Assembly: GCF_937910895.1 (NCBI RefSeq)
Contig: NZ_CALEMI010000031.1
Coordinates: 1 to 64,000 of the forward strand
DNA from: an uncultured Dokdonia sp.
Lineage (GTDB): Bacteria; Bacteroidota; Bacteroidia; Flavobacteriales; Flavobacteriaceae
Direction: 5' to 3'
Length of the DNA stretch: 64,000 nt
The notes under the pieces were generated by a model. That model was not told the DNA's origin, made no database searches, and worked only from the letters and a program-made list of their open reading frames with translations. Position numbers and translations under genes: made by a program. Positions within the stretch are counted from its first letter, which is position 1, and the number at the start of each line of letters is the position of its first letter. Shown here piece after piece: positions 43,636 to 53,161 of the stretch.

Positions 43636-44031
43636 ATGTTTACGATGAGTACTTTGGTTCAACAGATTAAACTTGATTTTGCTACGATAGATTTGTATGA
43701 TACCTATGTGGTATGTAGTGTCCACCAAGGAGAATCTTTGGATATTGATCGAGTGGTGCTGTTACATAAGACCTATCGGAAGCATTATGGGGATAAGCAA
43801 TACGGGTATATCTTTGACCGCACGTCAAGCTTTACCATAAATCCTATCTCCTACATGCAATGTCCTTACTATCCAGATGTGACTGCATTTGCAATTGTAG
43901 CGCCCAATCCTGATGTAAAGAAAACCGTTCTTTTTGAAGAGAAGTTTTCAAAGATGCCGTTGCTCATTTTTGACACCTTAGAAGAGGCGCAAGTGTGGAT
44001 GGAAGCACATCATCGTAAACTTGGGATTTAA
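43636..44031 (+). CDS. Conserved hypothetical protein, STAS/SpoIIAA-like size
   Basis: 131 residues, soluble, with no signal peptide. Alternating strands and helices (YDTYVVCSVHQGESLDIDRV, YGYIFDRTSSFTINPISYM) are reminiscent of SpoIIAA/STAS-like single-domain proteins seen in Flavobacteriaceae, but no catalytic motif is visible. Two in-frame ATGs (43636 and 43645) are possible starts. It follows the DUF5686 gene by 76 bases with no clear terminator between them. Confidence 0.65.
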   Translation: MFTMSTLVQQIKLDFATIDLYDTYVVCSVHQGESLDIDRVVLLHKTYRKHYGDKQYGYIFDRTSSFTINPISYMQCPYYPDVTAFAIVAPNPDVKKTVLFEEKFSKMPLLIFDTLEEAQVWMEAHHRKLGI

Positions 44032-44160
44032 TTAGATTTATAGCTAATTAAGCTTCTTAAAAAATCGAGCTTTTCCAATACTTATAGCGCGCGAAATTTA
44101 TGTGCTTTTAAAATATTTGATCTCACATTCATTCCTAACTCAAACTTAACATAGGATTCT

Positions 44161-44191
44161 TTGTCTAAACCGCTATTTCAGCGTACTTTTG
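44161..44191 (+). promoter_or_regulatory. Promoter upstream of ppa
   Basis: TTG at 44161-44163, a 20-base spacer and TACTTTTG at 44184-44191 match the Bacteroidota consensus closely. The 5' UTR to ppa would be about 225 bases. The rest of 44032-44422 holds only the palindrome at 44279. Confidence 0.55.
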
Positions 44192-44278
44192 CACCCCGAA
44201 AACGAATAATTTATAGTTAAAGGATATTTATCTAATTGGTTTTCAATAATTTAGATACTTTTTTTAAATTTCTGGGTA

Positions 44279-44294
44279 CGCTTTCGCGAAAGCG
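44279..44294. repeat. CGCTTTCGCGAAAGCG palindrome copy (in the ppa 5' region)
   Basis: Perfect copy inside the presumed ppa leader, where it could form a strong hairpin in RNA. Confidence 0.8.
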
Positions 44295-44422
44295 AAGTTT
44301 AGATTGAACTCGTTGAAGTACGAAAGTGTAGAATTAATTAGGCAAATCTGGTTTTAGATCTCTAGGATCACTAAAAAATAAGACAAGAATAGTGCCTTTT
44401 AAAATACCCGCTTTTGCGGTAA

Positions 44423-44956
44423 ATGAATATGACAACAGATAAAATAAAGACGTTTGATGTACTTATCGAAATCCCAAAAGGAAGTCGTAACAAGTACGAG
44501 TATGATTTTGAATTGAAGAAGATACGTTATGATCGTATGATTTTTTCATCGATGATGTATCCTGCAGATTATGGTTTTATACCAGAAACATTAGCACTAG
44601 ATGGAGATCCTCTAGATGTACTGGTGTTGGTGACAGAGCCTACGTTTCCAGGATGTGTTATTGAAGTAAAGCCAATAGGCGTTTTTCACATGGCAGATGA
44701 GAAAGGTCCAGATGAGAAAGTGATATGTGTTCCAATTAGCGATCCTATAGCAAATAACGTAAATGATCTTTCTGAGTTAAATCCGCATTTAATAAAAGAA
44801 ATAGAACATTTCTTCCAAGTATATAAAGATCTTGAAGAGAAAAAAGTTGATGTAGGTGGATGGGGAGATGTACAGGAAGCAAAAGAAATTGTTGTAAAAT
44901 GTATAGAACGTTACCAAGATAGTGACGTGCCACGCAGCGAAGTAAGTATCTACTAA
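44423..44956 (+). CDS. ppa: Inorganic pyrophosphatase (soluble, family I)
   Basis: 177 residues. It hydrolyses cytosolic pyrophosphate to phosphate. Family I signatures are EIPKGSRNKYEYD, YPADYGFIPETLALDGDPLD with the metal-binding aspartates, and a C-terminal VGGWG region. The start may be either ATG at 44423 or 44429. It is followed by a terminator and then by the membrane pyrophosphatase, so two pyrophosphate-consuming enzymes are adjacent. Confidence 0.93.
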   Translation: MNMTTDKIKTFDVLIEIPKGSRNKYEYDFELKKIRYDRMIFSSMMYPADYGFIPETLALDGDPLDVLVLVTEPTFPGCVIEVKPIGVFHMADEKGPDEKVICVPISDPIANNVNDLSELNPHLIKEIEHFFQVYKDLEEKKVDVGGWGDVQEAKEIVVKCIERYQDSDVPRSEVSIY

Positions 44957-44984
44957 ACGACACTTTTTAAAAGAATTAGCCATA

Positions 44985-45015
44985 AGCCACAATCCTTTGG
45001 ATTGAGGCTTTTTTT
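44985..45015 (+). terminator. Terminator after ppa
   Basis: GCC-a-CAATCC-ttt-GGATTG-a-GGC followed by seven T residues. Confidence 0.75.
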
Positions 45016-45077
45016 GTTCGCTCTGATTTCCTACATTAGCCACGCTTAAAAAATAATTAAACCAAAAAGAATATTAT

Positions 45078-47504
45078 ATGGAATCAATGATGATTTATAT
45101 GCCTATTGCAATGGCGATATTAGGGCTAATTTATATGGGAGTAAAGCGCTCTTGGGTACTAAAACAAGATGCGGGAGATGGTAAGATGAAAGAAATTTCA
45201 GATCACATTTACGAAGGGGCTTTAGCTTTCTTAAGTGCAGAATATAAGTTGCTTACGATATTTGTGGTAATTGTTAGTGTTTTATTGGCGATTGTTTCGT
45301 TTGTAGTACCTACTACACATTGGCTTATCGTAATTGCATTTATTTTTGGAGCTATATTTTCTGCTTTTGCTGGAAATGTAGGAATGAAAATAGCCACAAA
45401 AACCAATGTAAGAACCACACAAGCAGCTCGTACAAGTTTACCAAACGCACTTAAAATCTCCTTTGGTGGAGGTACTGTAATGGGACTTGGTGTTGCAGGT
45501 CTTGCTGTTTTAGGACTTACATTGTTCTTTATCTTTTTCTTTCACTTCTTTATGGGTGGAGTATGGACTAATACGATGGATATGACGATCGTTCTTGAGA
45601 CCCTTGCAGGTTTCTCTTTGGGAGCGGAATCTATTGCACTTTTTGCACGTGTAGGAGGTGGTATTTATACAAAAGCCGCCGATGTAGGAGCAGATCTTGT
45701 AGGGAAAGTAGAAGCAGGGATTCCAGAGGATGATCCTCGTAATCCAGCAACGATTGCAGATAACGTAGGAGATAACGTAGGAGATGTAGCAGGAATGGGA
45801 GCCGATTTATTTGGATCGTATGTAGCTACCGTACTTGCGGCGATGGTACTCGGTAATTATGTGATTAAAGATATGGGTGGAGATGTTGCAGATGCCTTTG
45901 GAGGTATCGGACCGATCTTATTACCTATGGCAATTGCAGGTGTAGGAATTATTATTTCTATTATAGGAACTATGCTTGTAAAAATAAGCAGTAATGATGC
46001 AAAAGAGTCTCAAGTCATGGGGGCTCTTAATAAAGGAAACTGGACGTCTATTATCTTAGTCGCTGTGGCTTGTTTTGGATTGTGTACTTGGATGCTTCCA
46101 GAAACGATGCAAATGGAATTCTTCGGAGAAGGATTACAAGAGATTTCTTCTATGCGTGTGTTTTATGCAACACTAGTAGGATTGGTGGTAGGAGCGGTGA
46201 TTTCTTCGGTGACAGAATATTATACAGGGTTAGGTAAAAAACCAATTTTGAAAATTGTACAACAATCAAGTACAGGAGCAGGAACCAATATTATTGCAGG
46301 TCTTGCCACAGGGATGATCTCTACATTCCCTTCTGTATTGTTATTTGCAGGTGCTATTTGGGCATCGTATGCATTTGCAGGTTTTTATGGAGTAGCACTG
46401 GCTGCTTCTGCAATGATGGCAACAACTGCTATGCAGTTAGCTATTGATGCTTTTGGACCTATATCTGATAATGCGGGTGGAATTGCTGAAATGAGTGAGC
46501 AAGAGCCTATCGTACGTGAGCGTACAGACATCTTAGATTCTGTAGGAAATACAACAGCAGCAACAGGAAAAGGATTTGCGATTGCTTCGGCAGCATTAAC
46601 GTCTTTAGCCTTATTTGCCGCGTATGTCACCTTTACAGGAATAGACGGAATTAATATATTTAAAGCGCCAGTTCTTGCAATGCTTTTTGTAGGAGGAATG
46701 GTACCTGTCGTGTTTTCTGCATTAGCGATGAATGCTGTTGGAAAAGCAGCCATGGAAATGGTACAAGAAGTGCGTCGCCAGTTCAGAGATATTCCTGGCA
46801 TCATGGAAGGTACTGGAAAGCCAGAATATGATAAATGTGTGGCGATTTCAACAGAAGCTTCTTTAAAAGAAATGGTATTACCTGGATTATTAACTATTGG
46901 TTTCCCATTAATTATTGCTTTTGTACCATTACTTTTTGGTATGGATAGTTTAGCCATTGCTGAAATGTTAGGAGGTTATATGGCTGGAGTTACTGTAAGT
47001 GGTGTGCTTTGGGCCATCTTCCAGAATAATGCTGGAGGTGCTTGGGATAATGCAAAAAAATCTTTTGAAGCAGGTGTAGAGATTAATGGTGAGATGACGT
47101 ATAAGGGTTCTGATGCACATAAAGCAGCAGTAACTGGAGATACGGTAGGAGATCCATTTAAAGATACATCAGGGCCATCTATGAACATTCTTATTAAGCT
47201 TACGTGTTTAATTGGTCTTGTCATCGCTCCAATCCTTGGAGGTCATACAGAAGAAGGTCTTGCTATTACTACAGAGGATGGTACAACCGTAGCTATTATG
47301 CAAGATGGGAAAATCAAGGAAACTCGTGAAGTGCAAAAAGAAGTACGTGTTGAAATACGTGAAGAGAATGGTCAGTTTGTAGGTGAAGTTATTACTACTG
47401 TAGATGATAATGGAGAACGTACAGAAGAAGTTAAAACATTTAAAGGAACCGAAGCTGAGGTAAGAGCACAAGTAGAGGCTTATAAAAACACCATGAAAAA
47501 TTAA
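45078..47504 (+). CDS. hppA: K+-dependent Na+-translocating membrane pyrophosphatase
   Basis: 808 residues and about 16 membrane helices. It couples pyrophosphate hydrolysis to cation export. Active-site motifs are [35 protein letters not shown] and the distal [27 protein letters not shown] has Ala where K+-independent enzymes have Lys, which indicates the K+-dependent, mostly Na+-pumping branch. Beyond the last helix there is a hydrophilic tail of about 75 residues rich in Glu, Val and Lys, absent from most homologues. Confidence 0.93.
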   Translation: MESMMIYMPIAMAILGLIYMGVKRSWVLKQDAGDGKMKEISDHIYEGALAFLSAEYKLLTIFVVIVSVLLAIVSFVVPTTHWLIVIAFIFGAIFSAFAGNVGMKIATKTNVRTTQAARTSLPNALKISFGGGTVMGLGVAGLAVLGLTLFFIFFFHFFMGGVWTNTMDMTIVLETLAGFSLGAESIALFARVGGGIYTKAADVGADLVGKVEAGIPEDDPRNPATIADNVGDNVGDVAGMGADLFGSYVATVLAAMVLGNYVIKDMGGDVADAFGGIGPILLPMAIAGVGIIISIIGTMLVKISSNDAKESQVMGALNKGNWTSIILVAVACFGLCTWMLPETMQMEFFGEGLQEISSMRVFYATLVGLVVGAVISSVTEYYTGLGKKPILKIVQQSSTGAGTNIIAGLATGMISTFPSVLLFAGAIWASYAFAGFYGVALAASAMMATTAMQLAIDAFGPISDNAGGIAEMSEQEPIVRERTDILDSVGNTTAATGKGFAIASAALTSLALFAAYVTFTGIDGINIFKAPVLAMLFVGGMVPVVFSALAMNAVGKAAMEMVQEVRRQFRDIPGIMEGTGKPEYDKCVAISTEASLKEMVLPGLLTIGFPLIIAFVPLLFGMDSLAIAEMLGGYMAGVTVSGVLWAIFQNNAGGAWDNAKKSFEAGVEINGEMTYKGSDAHKAAVTGDTVGDPFKDTSGPSMNILIKLTCLIGLVIAPILGGHTEEGLAITTEDGTTVAIMQDGKIKETREVQKEVRVEIREENGQFVGEVITTVDDNGERTEEVKTFKGTEAEVRAQVEAYKNTMKN

Positions 47505-47536
47505 AGATTCAATTAATTAATTGTATTATAATTATA

Positions 47537-47563
47537 AAAGAGCTCGCTATATGCGAGCTCTTT
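47537..47563 (+). terminator. Terminator after hppA
   Basis: AAAGAGCTCGC-tatat-GCGAGCTCTTT is a perfect 11-bp stem. Confidence 0.8.
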
Positions 47564-47667
47564 CAGTTTAAATATGATCGTTTTTACATTTTTTAACAAA
47601 GCTTATAAATCTTTTGACACAATAAGTGGAGGATAGGTAGTAGTTTTAAGAAAACAAAAATAAAACT

Positions 47668-48201
47668 ATGATTTTACCAAAAACAAAAGTACCATCGTTA
47701 GAAATTCCATTGATTAATGGCGCTAATTGGGTATTAAGCGAACAAACACCAGAAAACTTTGTACTTGTTGTTTTCTACAGAGGTTTACACTGTCCTGTGT
47801 GTAAACAACAATTAGAAGAACTAACAAATAATTTAGATAAGTTTATAGACCGCGGTATCCATGTAATCGCAGTTAGTACAGACAGTAAAGAGCGAGCTAT
47901 AAAAACGGGAGAAAAATGGGATATTACATCACTACCGTTAGGATATAACCTTTCATTAAAGAAAGCTCAACAATATGGTTTATTTATATCAGAAGGGATT
48001 TCTGATAAAGAACCTAATTACTTTACAGAACCAGGACTTTTCCTTATAAAACCAGATGGAACACTCTTCTTCTCTTCCATACAATCTATGCCTTTCGCTA
48101 GACCTCAATGTAGTGACCTGTTAGATGGGATAGACTATATTATGAAAAATGACTATCCATCAAGAGGAGAAGTCAAAGAAATTAAAGATATAGAAGCATA
48201 A
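47668..48201 (+). CDS. Peroxiredoxin-like (AhpC/TSA-type) protein
   Basis: 177 residues, cytosolic thioredoxin fold. VVFYRGLHCPVCKQQLEEL carries a CPVC active site, followed by HVIAVSTDSKERA and the conserved GLFLIKPDGTLFFSSIQSM. It probably reduces peroxides or acts as a thiol oxidoreductase. The CxxC (rather than a single peroxidatic Cys in TxxC) is typical of the peroxiredoxin-like subgroup. It is monocistronic with its own terminator. Confidence 0.85.
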   Translation: MILPKTKVPSLEIPLINGANWVLSEQTPENFVLVVFYRGLHCPVCKQQLEELTNNLDKFIDRGIHVIAVSTDSKERAIKTGEKWDITSLPLGYNLSLKKAQQYGLFISEGISDKEPNYFTEPGLFLIKPDGTLFFSSIQSMPFARPQCSDLLDGIDYIMKNDYPSRGEVKEIKDIEA

Positions 48202-48240
48202 ATTGAATTTTGCTTTTAGATAGCATGTATTTCATATATC

Positions 48241-48278
48241 CAAATAACGCCTGATTATTAATAGTCAGGCGTTATTTG
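48241..48278 (+). terminator. Terminator after the peroxiredoxin-like gene
   Basis: CAAATAACGCCTGA and TCAGGCGTTATTTG form a 14-bp perfect stem with a loop of about ten bases. There is no long T run, but it is strong. Confidence 0.75.
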
Positions 48279-48348
48279 TTGGTATAGAAAGCAATTACCA
48301 CAAAACTAGCATTCTTTATATCGATTAAAAATGTAAAAGAGACGTATG

Positions 48349-48364
48349 CGCTTTCGCGAAAGCG
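48349..48364. repeat. CGCTTTCGCGAAAGCG palindrome copy, extended form
   Basis: Perfect copy. The surrounding bases (AAAAATGTAAAAGAGACGTA before and TATATTTAAAA after) nearly match those around the copy at 49414, so about 45 bp is shared. Confidence 0.8.
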
Positions 48365-48430
48365 TATATTTAAAACATGAAAAATGGTCGAAATTTCTTC
48401 CGACCATGACCAACAGTTAGCTTTATTTTA

Positions 48431-48570
48431 TTAATGAAACGCTGTTTTGTAAAGTCTGAAAGACGCATACAAAATAGCTAGTTAAACTAATCCCGCTGAA
48501 AATCGGGATCCATGGTTTAATACCTCAACCCTTATATCGATTTTTAGTGTCCAGAGTTCGCGCTCTAGGG
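48431..48570 (+). repeat. Dispersed 100-140 bp repeat, copy A
   Basis: Begins TTAATGAAACGCTGTTTTGT and contains a cluster CTAATCCCGCTGAAAATCGG and CCAGAGTTCGCGCTCTAGGG. Copy C (52296-52432) is its inverted counterpart, sharing for example TTTTGTAAAGTCTGAAAGAC, and copy B (52108-52206) is a shorter relative. An internal hairpin (CCCGCtgaaaatCGGG) is conserved. It is not coding. Confidence 0.7.
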
Positions 48571-48589
48571 TTTACTCTTTTATTATTTT

Positions 48590-49147
48590 TTATCTAACAA
48601 AAGTAAACGTTGAGTTCTTAAGTAATGTCTCAGATACTCCATTAATTGTCGTACTCGTACTTTCATCAATGCTAAGGACAAGACTAGTGCTTGTAAGTTC
48701 TACAATGGTAGCAGTCTTTATTTTACCACCTGAATCCATTGTTAATTCATCCTCTACAAGGTTCCAATTTGTTAAAGAGTTTATTAAATTTAAATTATCA
48801 ATAATAGATGTAGAAACGACGTCTCCGTTGGATTCAGTTATTTCTTCATTTATTGAATATAAACCTTCTCTGGTAATTACATTTGGATTTGCTTCAAAAG
48901 TAATTGTATACTCTCCATCAAAATTAGCTCCTTCAATATTTTGAACGGTAGCGATTCCATTGGTAATACTAGTCATAGATCCAGAATAAGATACATCAAT
49001 TCCAGTCCAAGTACCTAGGAGATCAGCATCTTCCGTATCGACAGTAGCTACTATAGGATCTTCTTCGTTTGTGACAATTGCATCTGTAGAACAAGAAAGA
49101 ATTGTGCATAACAGATAAATAAATAGGGATAACTTAAAAAATTTCAT
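48590..49147 (-). CDS. Lipoprotein, beta-rich (lipocalin-like)
   Basis: 185 residues. The lipobox is in YLLCTILSC (signal peptidase II type), followed by an acidic linker and a beta-strand-rich domain starting LLGTWTGIDVSYSG and ending NSTFTFVR. The LLGTW start is the lipocalin-like (DUF4923/5004-type) pattern of Bacteroidota lipoproteins. Function is unknown. It is monocistronic and lies next to copy A of the dispersed repeat. Confidence 0.75.
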   Translation of the reverse strand: MKFFKLSLFIYLLCTILSCSTDAIVTNEEDPIVATVDTEDADLLGTWTGIDVSYSGSMTSITNGIATVQNIEGANFDGEYTITFEANPNVITREGLYSINEEITESNGDVVSTSIIDNLNLINSLTNWNLVEDELTMDSGGKIKTATIVELTSTSLVLSIDESTSTTINGVSETLLKNSTFTFVR

Positions 49148-49413
49148 AATAATTTGGGGTTTTTATGAGCCTGCAAAACTACTTAATTCTTAGAAATCAA
49201 CCTACATTATATTAACATTTCTTTTAAAAACATCGACAAAGAGTTATTTTGTATCGTCAAAAAACACAAGCAAAGCAGAGTGTATCGCTAATAAATTAAT
49301 TTTTAGTGTTTTTAAATTAATCAGTTTCAGCTTCCCTTTTTTCTGATGTACATGAATAAATTCATAAGATTGGAACCCTTTAGGTTACTTAAAAATGTAA
49401 AAAGAGAAGTATA

Positions 49414-49429
49414 CGCTTTCGCGAAAGCG
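49414..49429. repeat. CGCTTTCGCGAAAGCG palindrome copy, extended form
   Basis: Perfect copy 25 bases before the App1-type gene, with flanks like those at 48349. Nothing else is recognised in 49148-49453. Confidence 0.8.
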
Positions 49430-49453
49430 TATATTTAAAAAAATAAAGAAGGT

Positions 49454-50461
49454 ATGTTTTTTTCAAAATCAATAGATCCTATACAAATAGATGGCTATCA
49501 ATCTTACGGAACAGCGACACATTTATATGTCATAGGTCGAGCAATAGAGGATGAAGGTGTAAACTTGGAAAAGACAGGATTTTTAGCTGCTTTTAAAAAT
49601 GCATATAAACAATTTAAAAGTGATGAGTTAAGGCATACAAAACTTCGTGTGACACTTCCCAATAATCAAGTTTTTTATACAACCACAGATGCCGAAGGGT
49701 ATTTTATAGTAGACCAAGAAGTCTCAGGTCTAGATCAGCATATTAATGAAGAAGGTTGGTTACAAATTACCATTAGTTTTGATGATGTTCAAAAAGACGT
49801 TGAAGTTGTTGGGAGTAATGTTTTTTATTGTCAAATGCTTATTCCGTCTAATACTGCGGAATACGGTGTGATCAGTGATATTGACGATACCATATTGCAT
49901 ACTGGAGTCGCTTCTCTATTAAAGTGGCGCCTTATCATCAATACAATTTTCAAGAATGTAAGTAGTAGAGTTCCCCTTAAAGGAGCGCCAGAATTATACC
50001 AAAAATTACATCTTGGTGCCTCTGGAAAAGCAGCAAATCCTATATTTTATGTGAGTAATAGTCCGTGGAATTTGTATCGATATTTGAAATTTTTTATTCA
50101 AGATCAAAACTTTCCTAAAGGACCTATTTTATTACGTGATTTTAGAACGCCTTTTGAAAAAACACCCGTACCTGAAAAACCACACAAACAGAAAGAAGTT
50201 CGCGCTATTTTGAATGCATATCCTGATCTCAAATTCATTCTTATTGGAGACAGTGGAGAGCATGATGTTGATATTTACTTGGAGGTAGCAAAAGAATATC
50301 CAGATCAAATACTTGCGGTGTATCTCCGAAGTGTAAAATATGAAAAGAAGGTGCTTAGGGTTAAAGCGGTTTTACAGAAGTATGAAACAACACCCGCTGT
50401 ACTAGTCGAAAAAAGTGTATTTGCAGAAGATCATGCTAGAAAACTAGGACTTATTAAATAG
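49454..50461 (+). CDS. App1-family phosphatase-like protein (DUF2183)
   Basis: 335 residues, cytosolic. The catalytic part starts YGVISDIDDTILHTGV (HAD-like DxDxT) at about 137 and continues with NPIFYVSNSPWNLYRYLKFF, FPKGPILLRDF and IGDSGEHDVDIYLEVAKEYP, all typical of App1-type phosphatidate phosphatases. Residues 1-130 form a beta-rich domain. The substrate in bacteria is unknown; lipid phosphatase is inferred from the fungal family. Confidence 0.88.
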   Translation: MFFSKSIDPIQIDGYQSYGTATHLYVIGRAIEDEGVNLEKTGFLAAFKNAYKQFKSDELRHTKLRVTLPNNQVFYTTTDAEGYFIVDQEVSGLDQHINEEGWLQITISFDDVQKDVEVVGSNVFYCQMLIPSNTAEYGVISDIDDTILHTGVASLLKWRLIINTIFKNVSSRVPLKGAPELYQKLHLGASGKAANPIFYVSNSPWNLYRYLKFFIQDQNFPKGPILLRDFRTPFEKTPVPEKPHKQKEVRAILNAYPDLKFILIGDSGEHDVDIYLEVAKEYPDQILAVYLRSVKYEKKVLRVKAVLQKYETTPAVLVEKSVFAEDHARKLGLIK

Positions 50462-50513
50462 TAGATACGTTTAAGTTACAGTAAGAAACGCACACCTAAA
50501 TAGAAATTATATC

Positions 50514-51128
50514 CTAAAACAATCCGTGTAGTTGGGCATCAATCTTATTGATAATTTCTCCTAAGTCTTCTGGATTATCTACAAAATTAATATTGTCTAC
50601 ATCTATAATAAGGAGATTTCCTTTGTTGTAATCGTGAATCCAAGCTTCATAACGCTCGTTAAGTCTACTTAAGTAATCTATACTTATAGAGTTTTCATAA
50701 TCACGTCCTCGCTTATGGATTTGTGATACAAGATTAGGAATAGAACTACGTAAATAGATCATTAAATCTGGCGCATCTACCACACTTTCCATAAGATCAA
50801 AAAGTGAACGATAGTTATGGTAATCACGATTTGTCAAAAGACCCATCGCATGTAAGTTAGGAGCAAAAATAAAAGCATCTTCGTAAATCGTGCGATCTTG
50901 TATAATACTCTTCTTGCTATTGCGAATTTCTAATAGCTGACGGAACCGACTATTCAAAAAATACACCTGTAAATTAAACGACCAACGTTCCATCTCATTG
51001 TAAAAATCATCCAGATATGGATTGTCTACAACATCCTCAAATTGCGGAGTCCATTTATAATGTTTGGCAAGAAGTCTTGTAAGCGTTGTTTTTCCTGCTC
51101 CTATATTACCGGCGATTGCGATGTGCAT
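50514..51128 (-). CDS. Deoxynucleoside kinase
   Basis: 204 residues of the dNK/dGK-like P-loop kinase family. It has P-loop AGNIGAGKTTL (6-16), ERWSFNLQVYFLNSRF, DRTIYEDAFIF (DRS-type catalytic motif) and IYLRSSIPNLVSQIHKRGR with the LID arginines. It salvages deoxynucleosides. It starts four bases before the stop of the upstream gene 51133, so the two are cotranscribed. Confidence 0.92.
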   Translation of the reverse strand: MHIAIAGNIGAGKTTLTRLLAKHYKWTPQFEDVVDNPYLDDFYNEMERWSFNLQVYFLNSRFRQLLEIRNSKKSIIQDRTIYEDAFIFAPNLHAMGLLTNRDYHNYRSLFDLMESVVDAPDLMIYLRSSIPNLVSQIHKRGRDYENSISIDYLSRLNERYEAWIHDYNKGNLLIIDVDNINFVDNPEDLGEIINKIDAQLHGLF

Positions 51129-51132
51129 TAGA

Positions 51133-51921
51133 TTATTCTTTTGATAGATTGAGTCTGTATGAGGTCAAAAATTGACTGTCGTAAATATAAAGGATTTCAG
51201 CCTTGATCGAAAACTGTTTTACCTTAATTTCTGGAATTTCAATAGGTGTAAATTCTTTTGTGTTCTTTTCTTTATAATGTAGTTTTTCATCTGAGATGAC
51301 AAAGATGTGATCTTTGTATTCTGTAATATTATGTATTTGTTCTTCAGTAGGATACGAATTTATTAAACTTCCATATACCGTGTAAGAATCTATAGTATTT
51401 TTTGTTTTTACCCAAGACACATTAAAATTACTGGTGAGTTCTAGCGCAGGCAATAATGTAGGCGGAAACTCAGTAATTACCTTATTTTGATTATAATCAA
51501 ACAATTCTAGCCGTTGTATATCTGTATTAAAAATCCATAAACGTCTATCACCCGCATTAGTTGCTTGACTCACATTTCTAAAATTTTCTATAGTACTAAA
51601 ATTAATGCGTCTAATCTCCGCTAAGGTATTGTCAAGAACAACAACAGTATTTGATTCTCGATAAAAAACAATGAGTTTGAGAGGGTTAATGAGATCAACA
51701 CTTGTGATTTCTCCAAGGTTAAGTGCCGCAAATTCAATAACTTCTTTGCTACCTTTTTTATAAAGGGTATTTCTAGACGTATAATAGAGATTCTGAAAAT
51801 TATCAGCCCCTATAAAAGTGTCTGCTTTTAAGGGACTCTCTTTTAGTTTTGTAACACTATACGATTGTGCCAGTGTTGTACTCTGATAACATACAAAAAG
51901 GAAAAAGATTAAAACTTTCAT
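51133..51921 (-). CDS. Secreted beta-propeller-like hypothetical protein
   Basis: About 262 residues from the ATG that opens the signal peptide MKVLIFFLFVCYQSTTLAQ; the track ORF begins 22 codons earlier without support. The mature part has repeated strand clusters (ADNFQNLYYTSRNTLYKKG, NTDIQRLELFDYNQNKVI, EYKDHIFVISDEKLHYK), as in beta-propeller proteins. No enzymatic motif. It is a conserved flavobacterial hypothetical in the dNK operon; role unknown. Confidence 0.75.
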   Translation of the reverse strand: MKVLIFFLFVCYQSTTLAQSYSVTKLKESPLKADTFIGADNFQNLYYTSRNTLYKKGSKEVIEFAALNLGEITSVDLINPLKLIVFYRESNTVVVLDNTLAEIRRINFSTIENFRNVSQATNAGDRRLWIFNTDIQRLELFDYNQNKVITEFPPTLLPALELTSNFNVSWVKTKNTIDSYTVYGSLINSYPTEEQIHNITEYKDHIFVISDEKLHYKEKNTKEFTPIEIPEIKVKQFSIKAEILYIYDSQFLTSYRLNLSKE

Positions 51922-52032
51922 AGGAAAGGCAAAGTACAAAAATCTAGCCGTTTTAAAGTACGGGTGTCCATACTTCGAAAAAATCAATAATATATCACTT
52001 TCGTGAAAGCGTATAACGGGTATTATCCTTCG

Positions 52033-52253
52033 TATTAGCGGATCAATTTATATCCATATCCTCTTACATTAACGATAGAGATAGTAGGATCTTCTTTTAG
52101 TTTTTTTAATGAAACGCCGTTTTAAAAGTTGCGAAGTAACGCGTTCAAAACGGCTAGTTGAACTAATCCCGCTTTTTTCAGCGGGATCTTAGGATTCATA
52201 TTTCTAAGCCAGATTTCGTAATAAAAACATCCATGGATCTTCTGTTAAAGAAA
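52033..52253 (-). pseudogene. Decayed partial duplicate of the response-regulator 3' end
   Basis: Bases 52035-52107 nearly match the C-terminal codons of the intact regulator (52484 onward: TATCCATATCCTCTTACATT and ACGATAGAGAT). The match resumes at 52209-52253 (TTTCGTAATAAAAACATCCA). Between them sits copy B of the dispersed repeat. Only about the last 40 codons are represented, so this is a remnant rather than a gene. Confidence 0.7.
52108..52206 (+). repeat. Dispersed repeat, copy B (inserted in the regulator remnant)
   Basis: Begins AATGAAACGCCGTTTTAAAA, contains AACGGCTAGTTGAACTAATC and a CCCGC-ttttttca-GCGGG hairpin, and ends near TTCTAAGCC. It interrupts an otherwise continuous regulator-like sequence, direct evidence of insertion. 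Confidence 0.65.
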
Positions 52254-52295
52254 GGTTGATAAACGGAAAGTTCTAAAAAAAATAAAAGGTATTAA

Positions 52296-52432
52296 GCCCA
52301 GAGCAAGCTCTGGATACTAAAAATTGACCCAAGGGTTGAAGTATTGAACCATAGATCCCGCTTTCAGCGGGATTAGTTCAACCACCTATTTTGTATGTGT
52401 CTTTCAGACTTTACAAAACAGCATTTCACTAA
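52296..52432 (-). repeat. Dispersed repeat, copy C (inverted relative to A)
   Basis: CCAGAGCAAGCTCTGG, then AACCATAGATCCCGCTTTCA and GTCTTTCAGACTTTACAAAA, ending AGCATTTCACTAATAAA. The reverse complement aligns with 48431-48570 over most of its length. Confidence 0.7.
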
Positions 52433-52483
52433 TAAACAGAAAAAGTTTTATTTTTTGTGAGAACAACCACCTCTTTTATGGGA

Positions 52484-53161
52484 TTAGCAGATCAGTTTGT
52501 ATCCATATCCTCTTACATTAACGATAGAGATTGCGGGATCTTCTTTGAGTTTTTTACGTAGTTTCGTGATAAAGACATCCATAGAACGACCATTAAAAAA
52601 ATCATCATCACCCCATAATTTTTTGAGGATGAGGGAGCGGTCGAGGACTTGGTTTTTGTTTTTATACAGATGGAACAACAGATGTGCTTCACGATGCGTA
52701 AGGTTTTGTTCGCTTTCGCGAAAGCGTAATACCTGTTTTGGAAATTCAAAAATATATTCTCCTATTTTTAAAGTGTCTGCATTTTTCTGTTCCAGACTTC
52801 TATTGAGTAAATTATTGATACGAACAATTAATTCTTCAATGCTAAATGGTTTCTTTAAATAATCATTCCCACCAATACTAAATCCTTCGACTACATCTGC
52901 CGTTTGAGATTTTGCAGTGAGAAATATAATAGGAACTGTATCATCCAATTTGCGTATTTCTTTGGCAACTGTAAAGCCGTCCATTTTGGGCATCATCACA
53001 TCTAGCACGATAATGGCTGGCTGATCATCTATATACGTTTGAAGTGCTTGTTGCCCATCAATACATAAAGTAACATCAAAATCACGCGTTTCTAGACTTT
53101 CTTTTACGATTTGACCTAACGCAGGTTCATCTTCGGCAAGCACTAATTTTATTTTAGACAT
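52484..53161 (-). CDS. OmpR-family response regulator (RprY-like)
   Basis: 225 residues. The receiver domain has the phospho-aspartate in IIVLDVMMPKMDGF (about 53), the FLTAKSQ threonine-like switch and the KP motif LKKPFSIEEL. The C-terminal winged-helix DNA-binding domain ends SIVNVRGYGYKLIC. It overlaps the sensor kinase gene by eight bases. A palindrome copy lies in frame (52711-52726) and encodes RFRESE. It probably binds the phased GTTAAC boxes at 54801. Confidence 0.9.
   Translation of the reverse strand: MSKIKLVLAEDEPALGQIVKESLETRDFDVTLCIDGQQALQTYIDDQPAIIVLDVMMPKMDGFTVAKEIRKLDDTVPIIFLTAKSQTADVVEGFSIGGNDYLKKPFSIEELIVRINNLLNRSLEQKNADTLKIGEYIFEFPKQVLRFRESEQNLTHREAHLLFHLYKNKNQVLDRSLILKKLWGDDDFFNGRSMDVFITKLRKKLKEDPAISIVNVRGYGYKLIC
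52711..52726. repeat. CGCTTTCGCGAAAGCG palindrome copy inside the response regulator
   Basis: In-frame copy between the receiver and winged-helix domains. A variant copy (CACTTTCGTGAAAGCG) lies at 51997-52012. Confidence 0.75.

Noticed and set aside
46385-46957. 190-aa ORF antisense to hppA
   Set aside because: It is a long open frame caused by codon bias of the membrane pyrophosphatase on the other strand, with no family resemblance.
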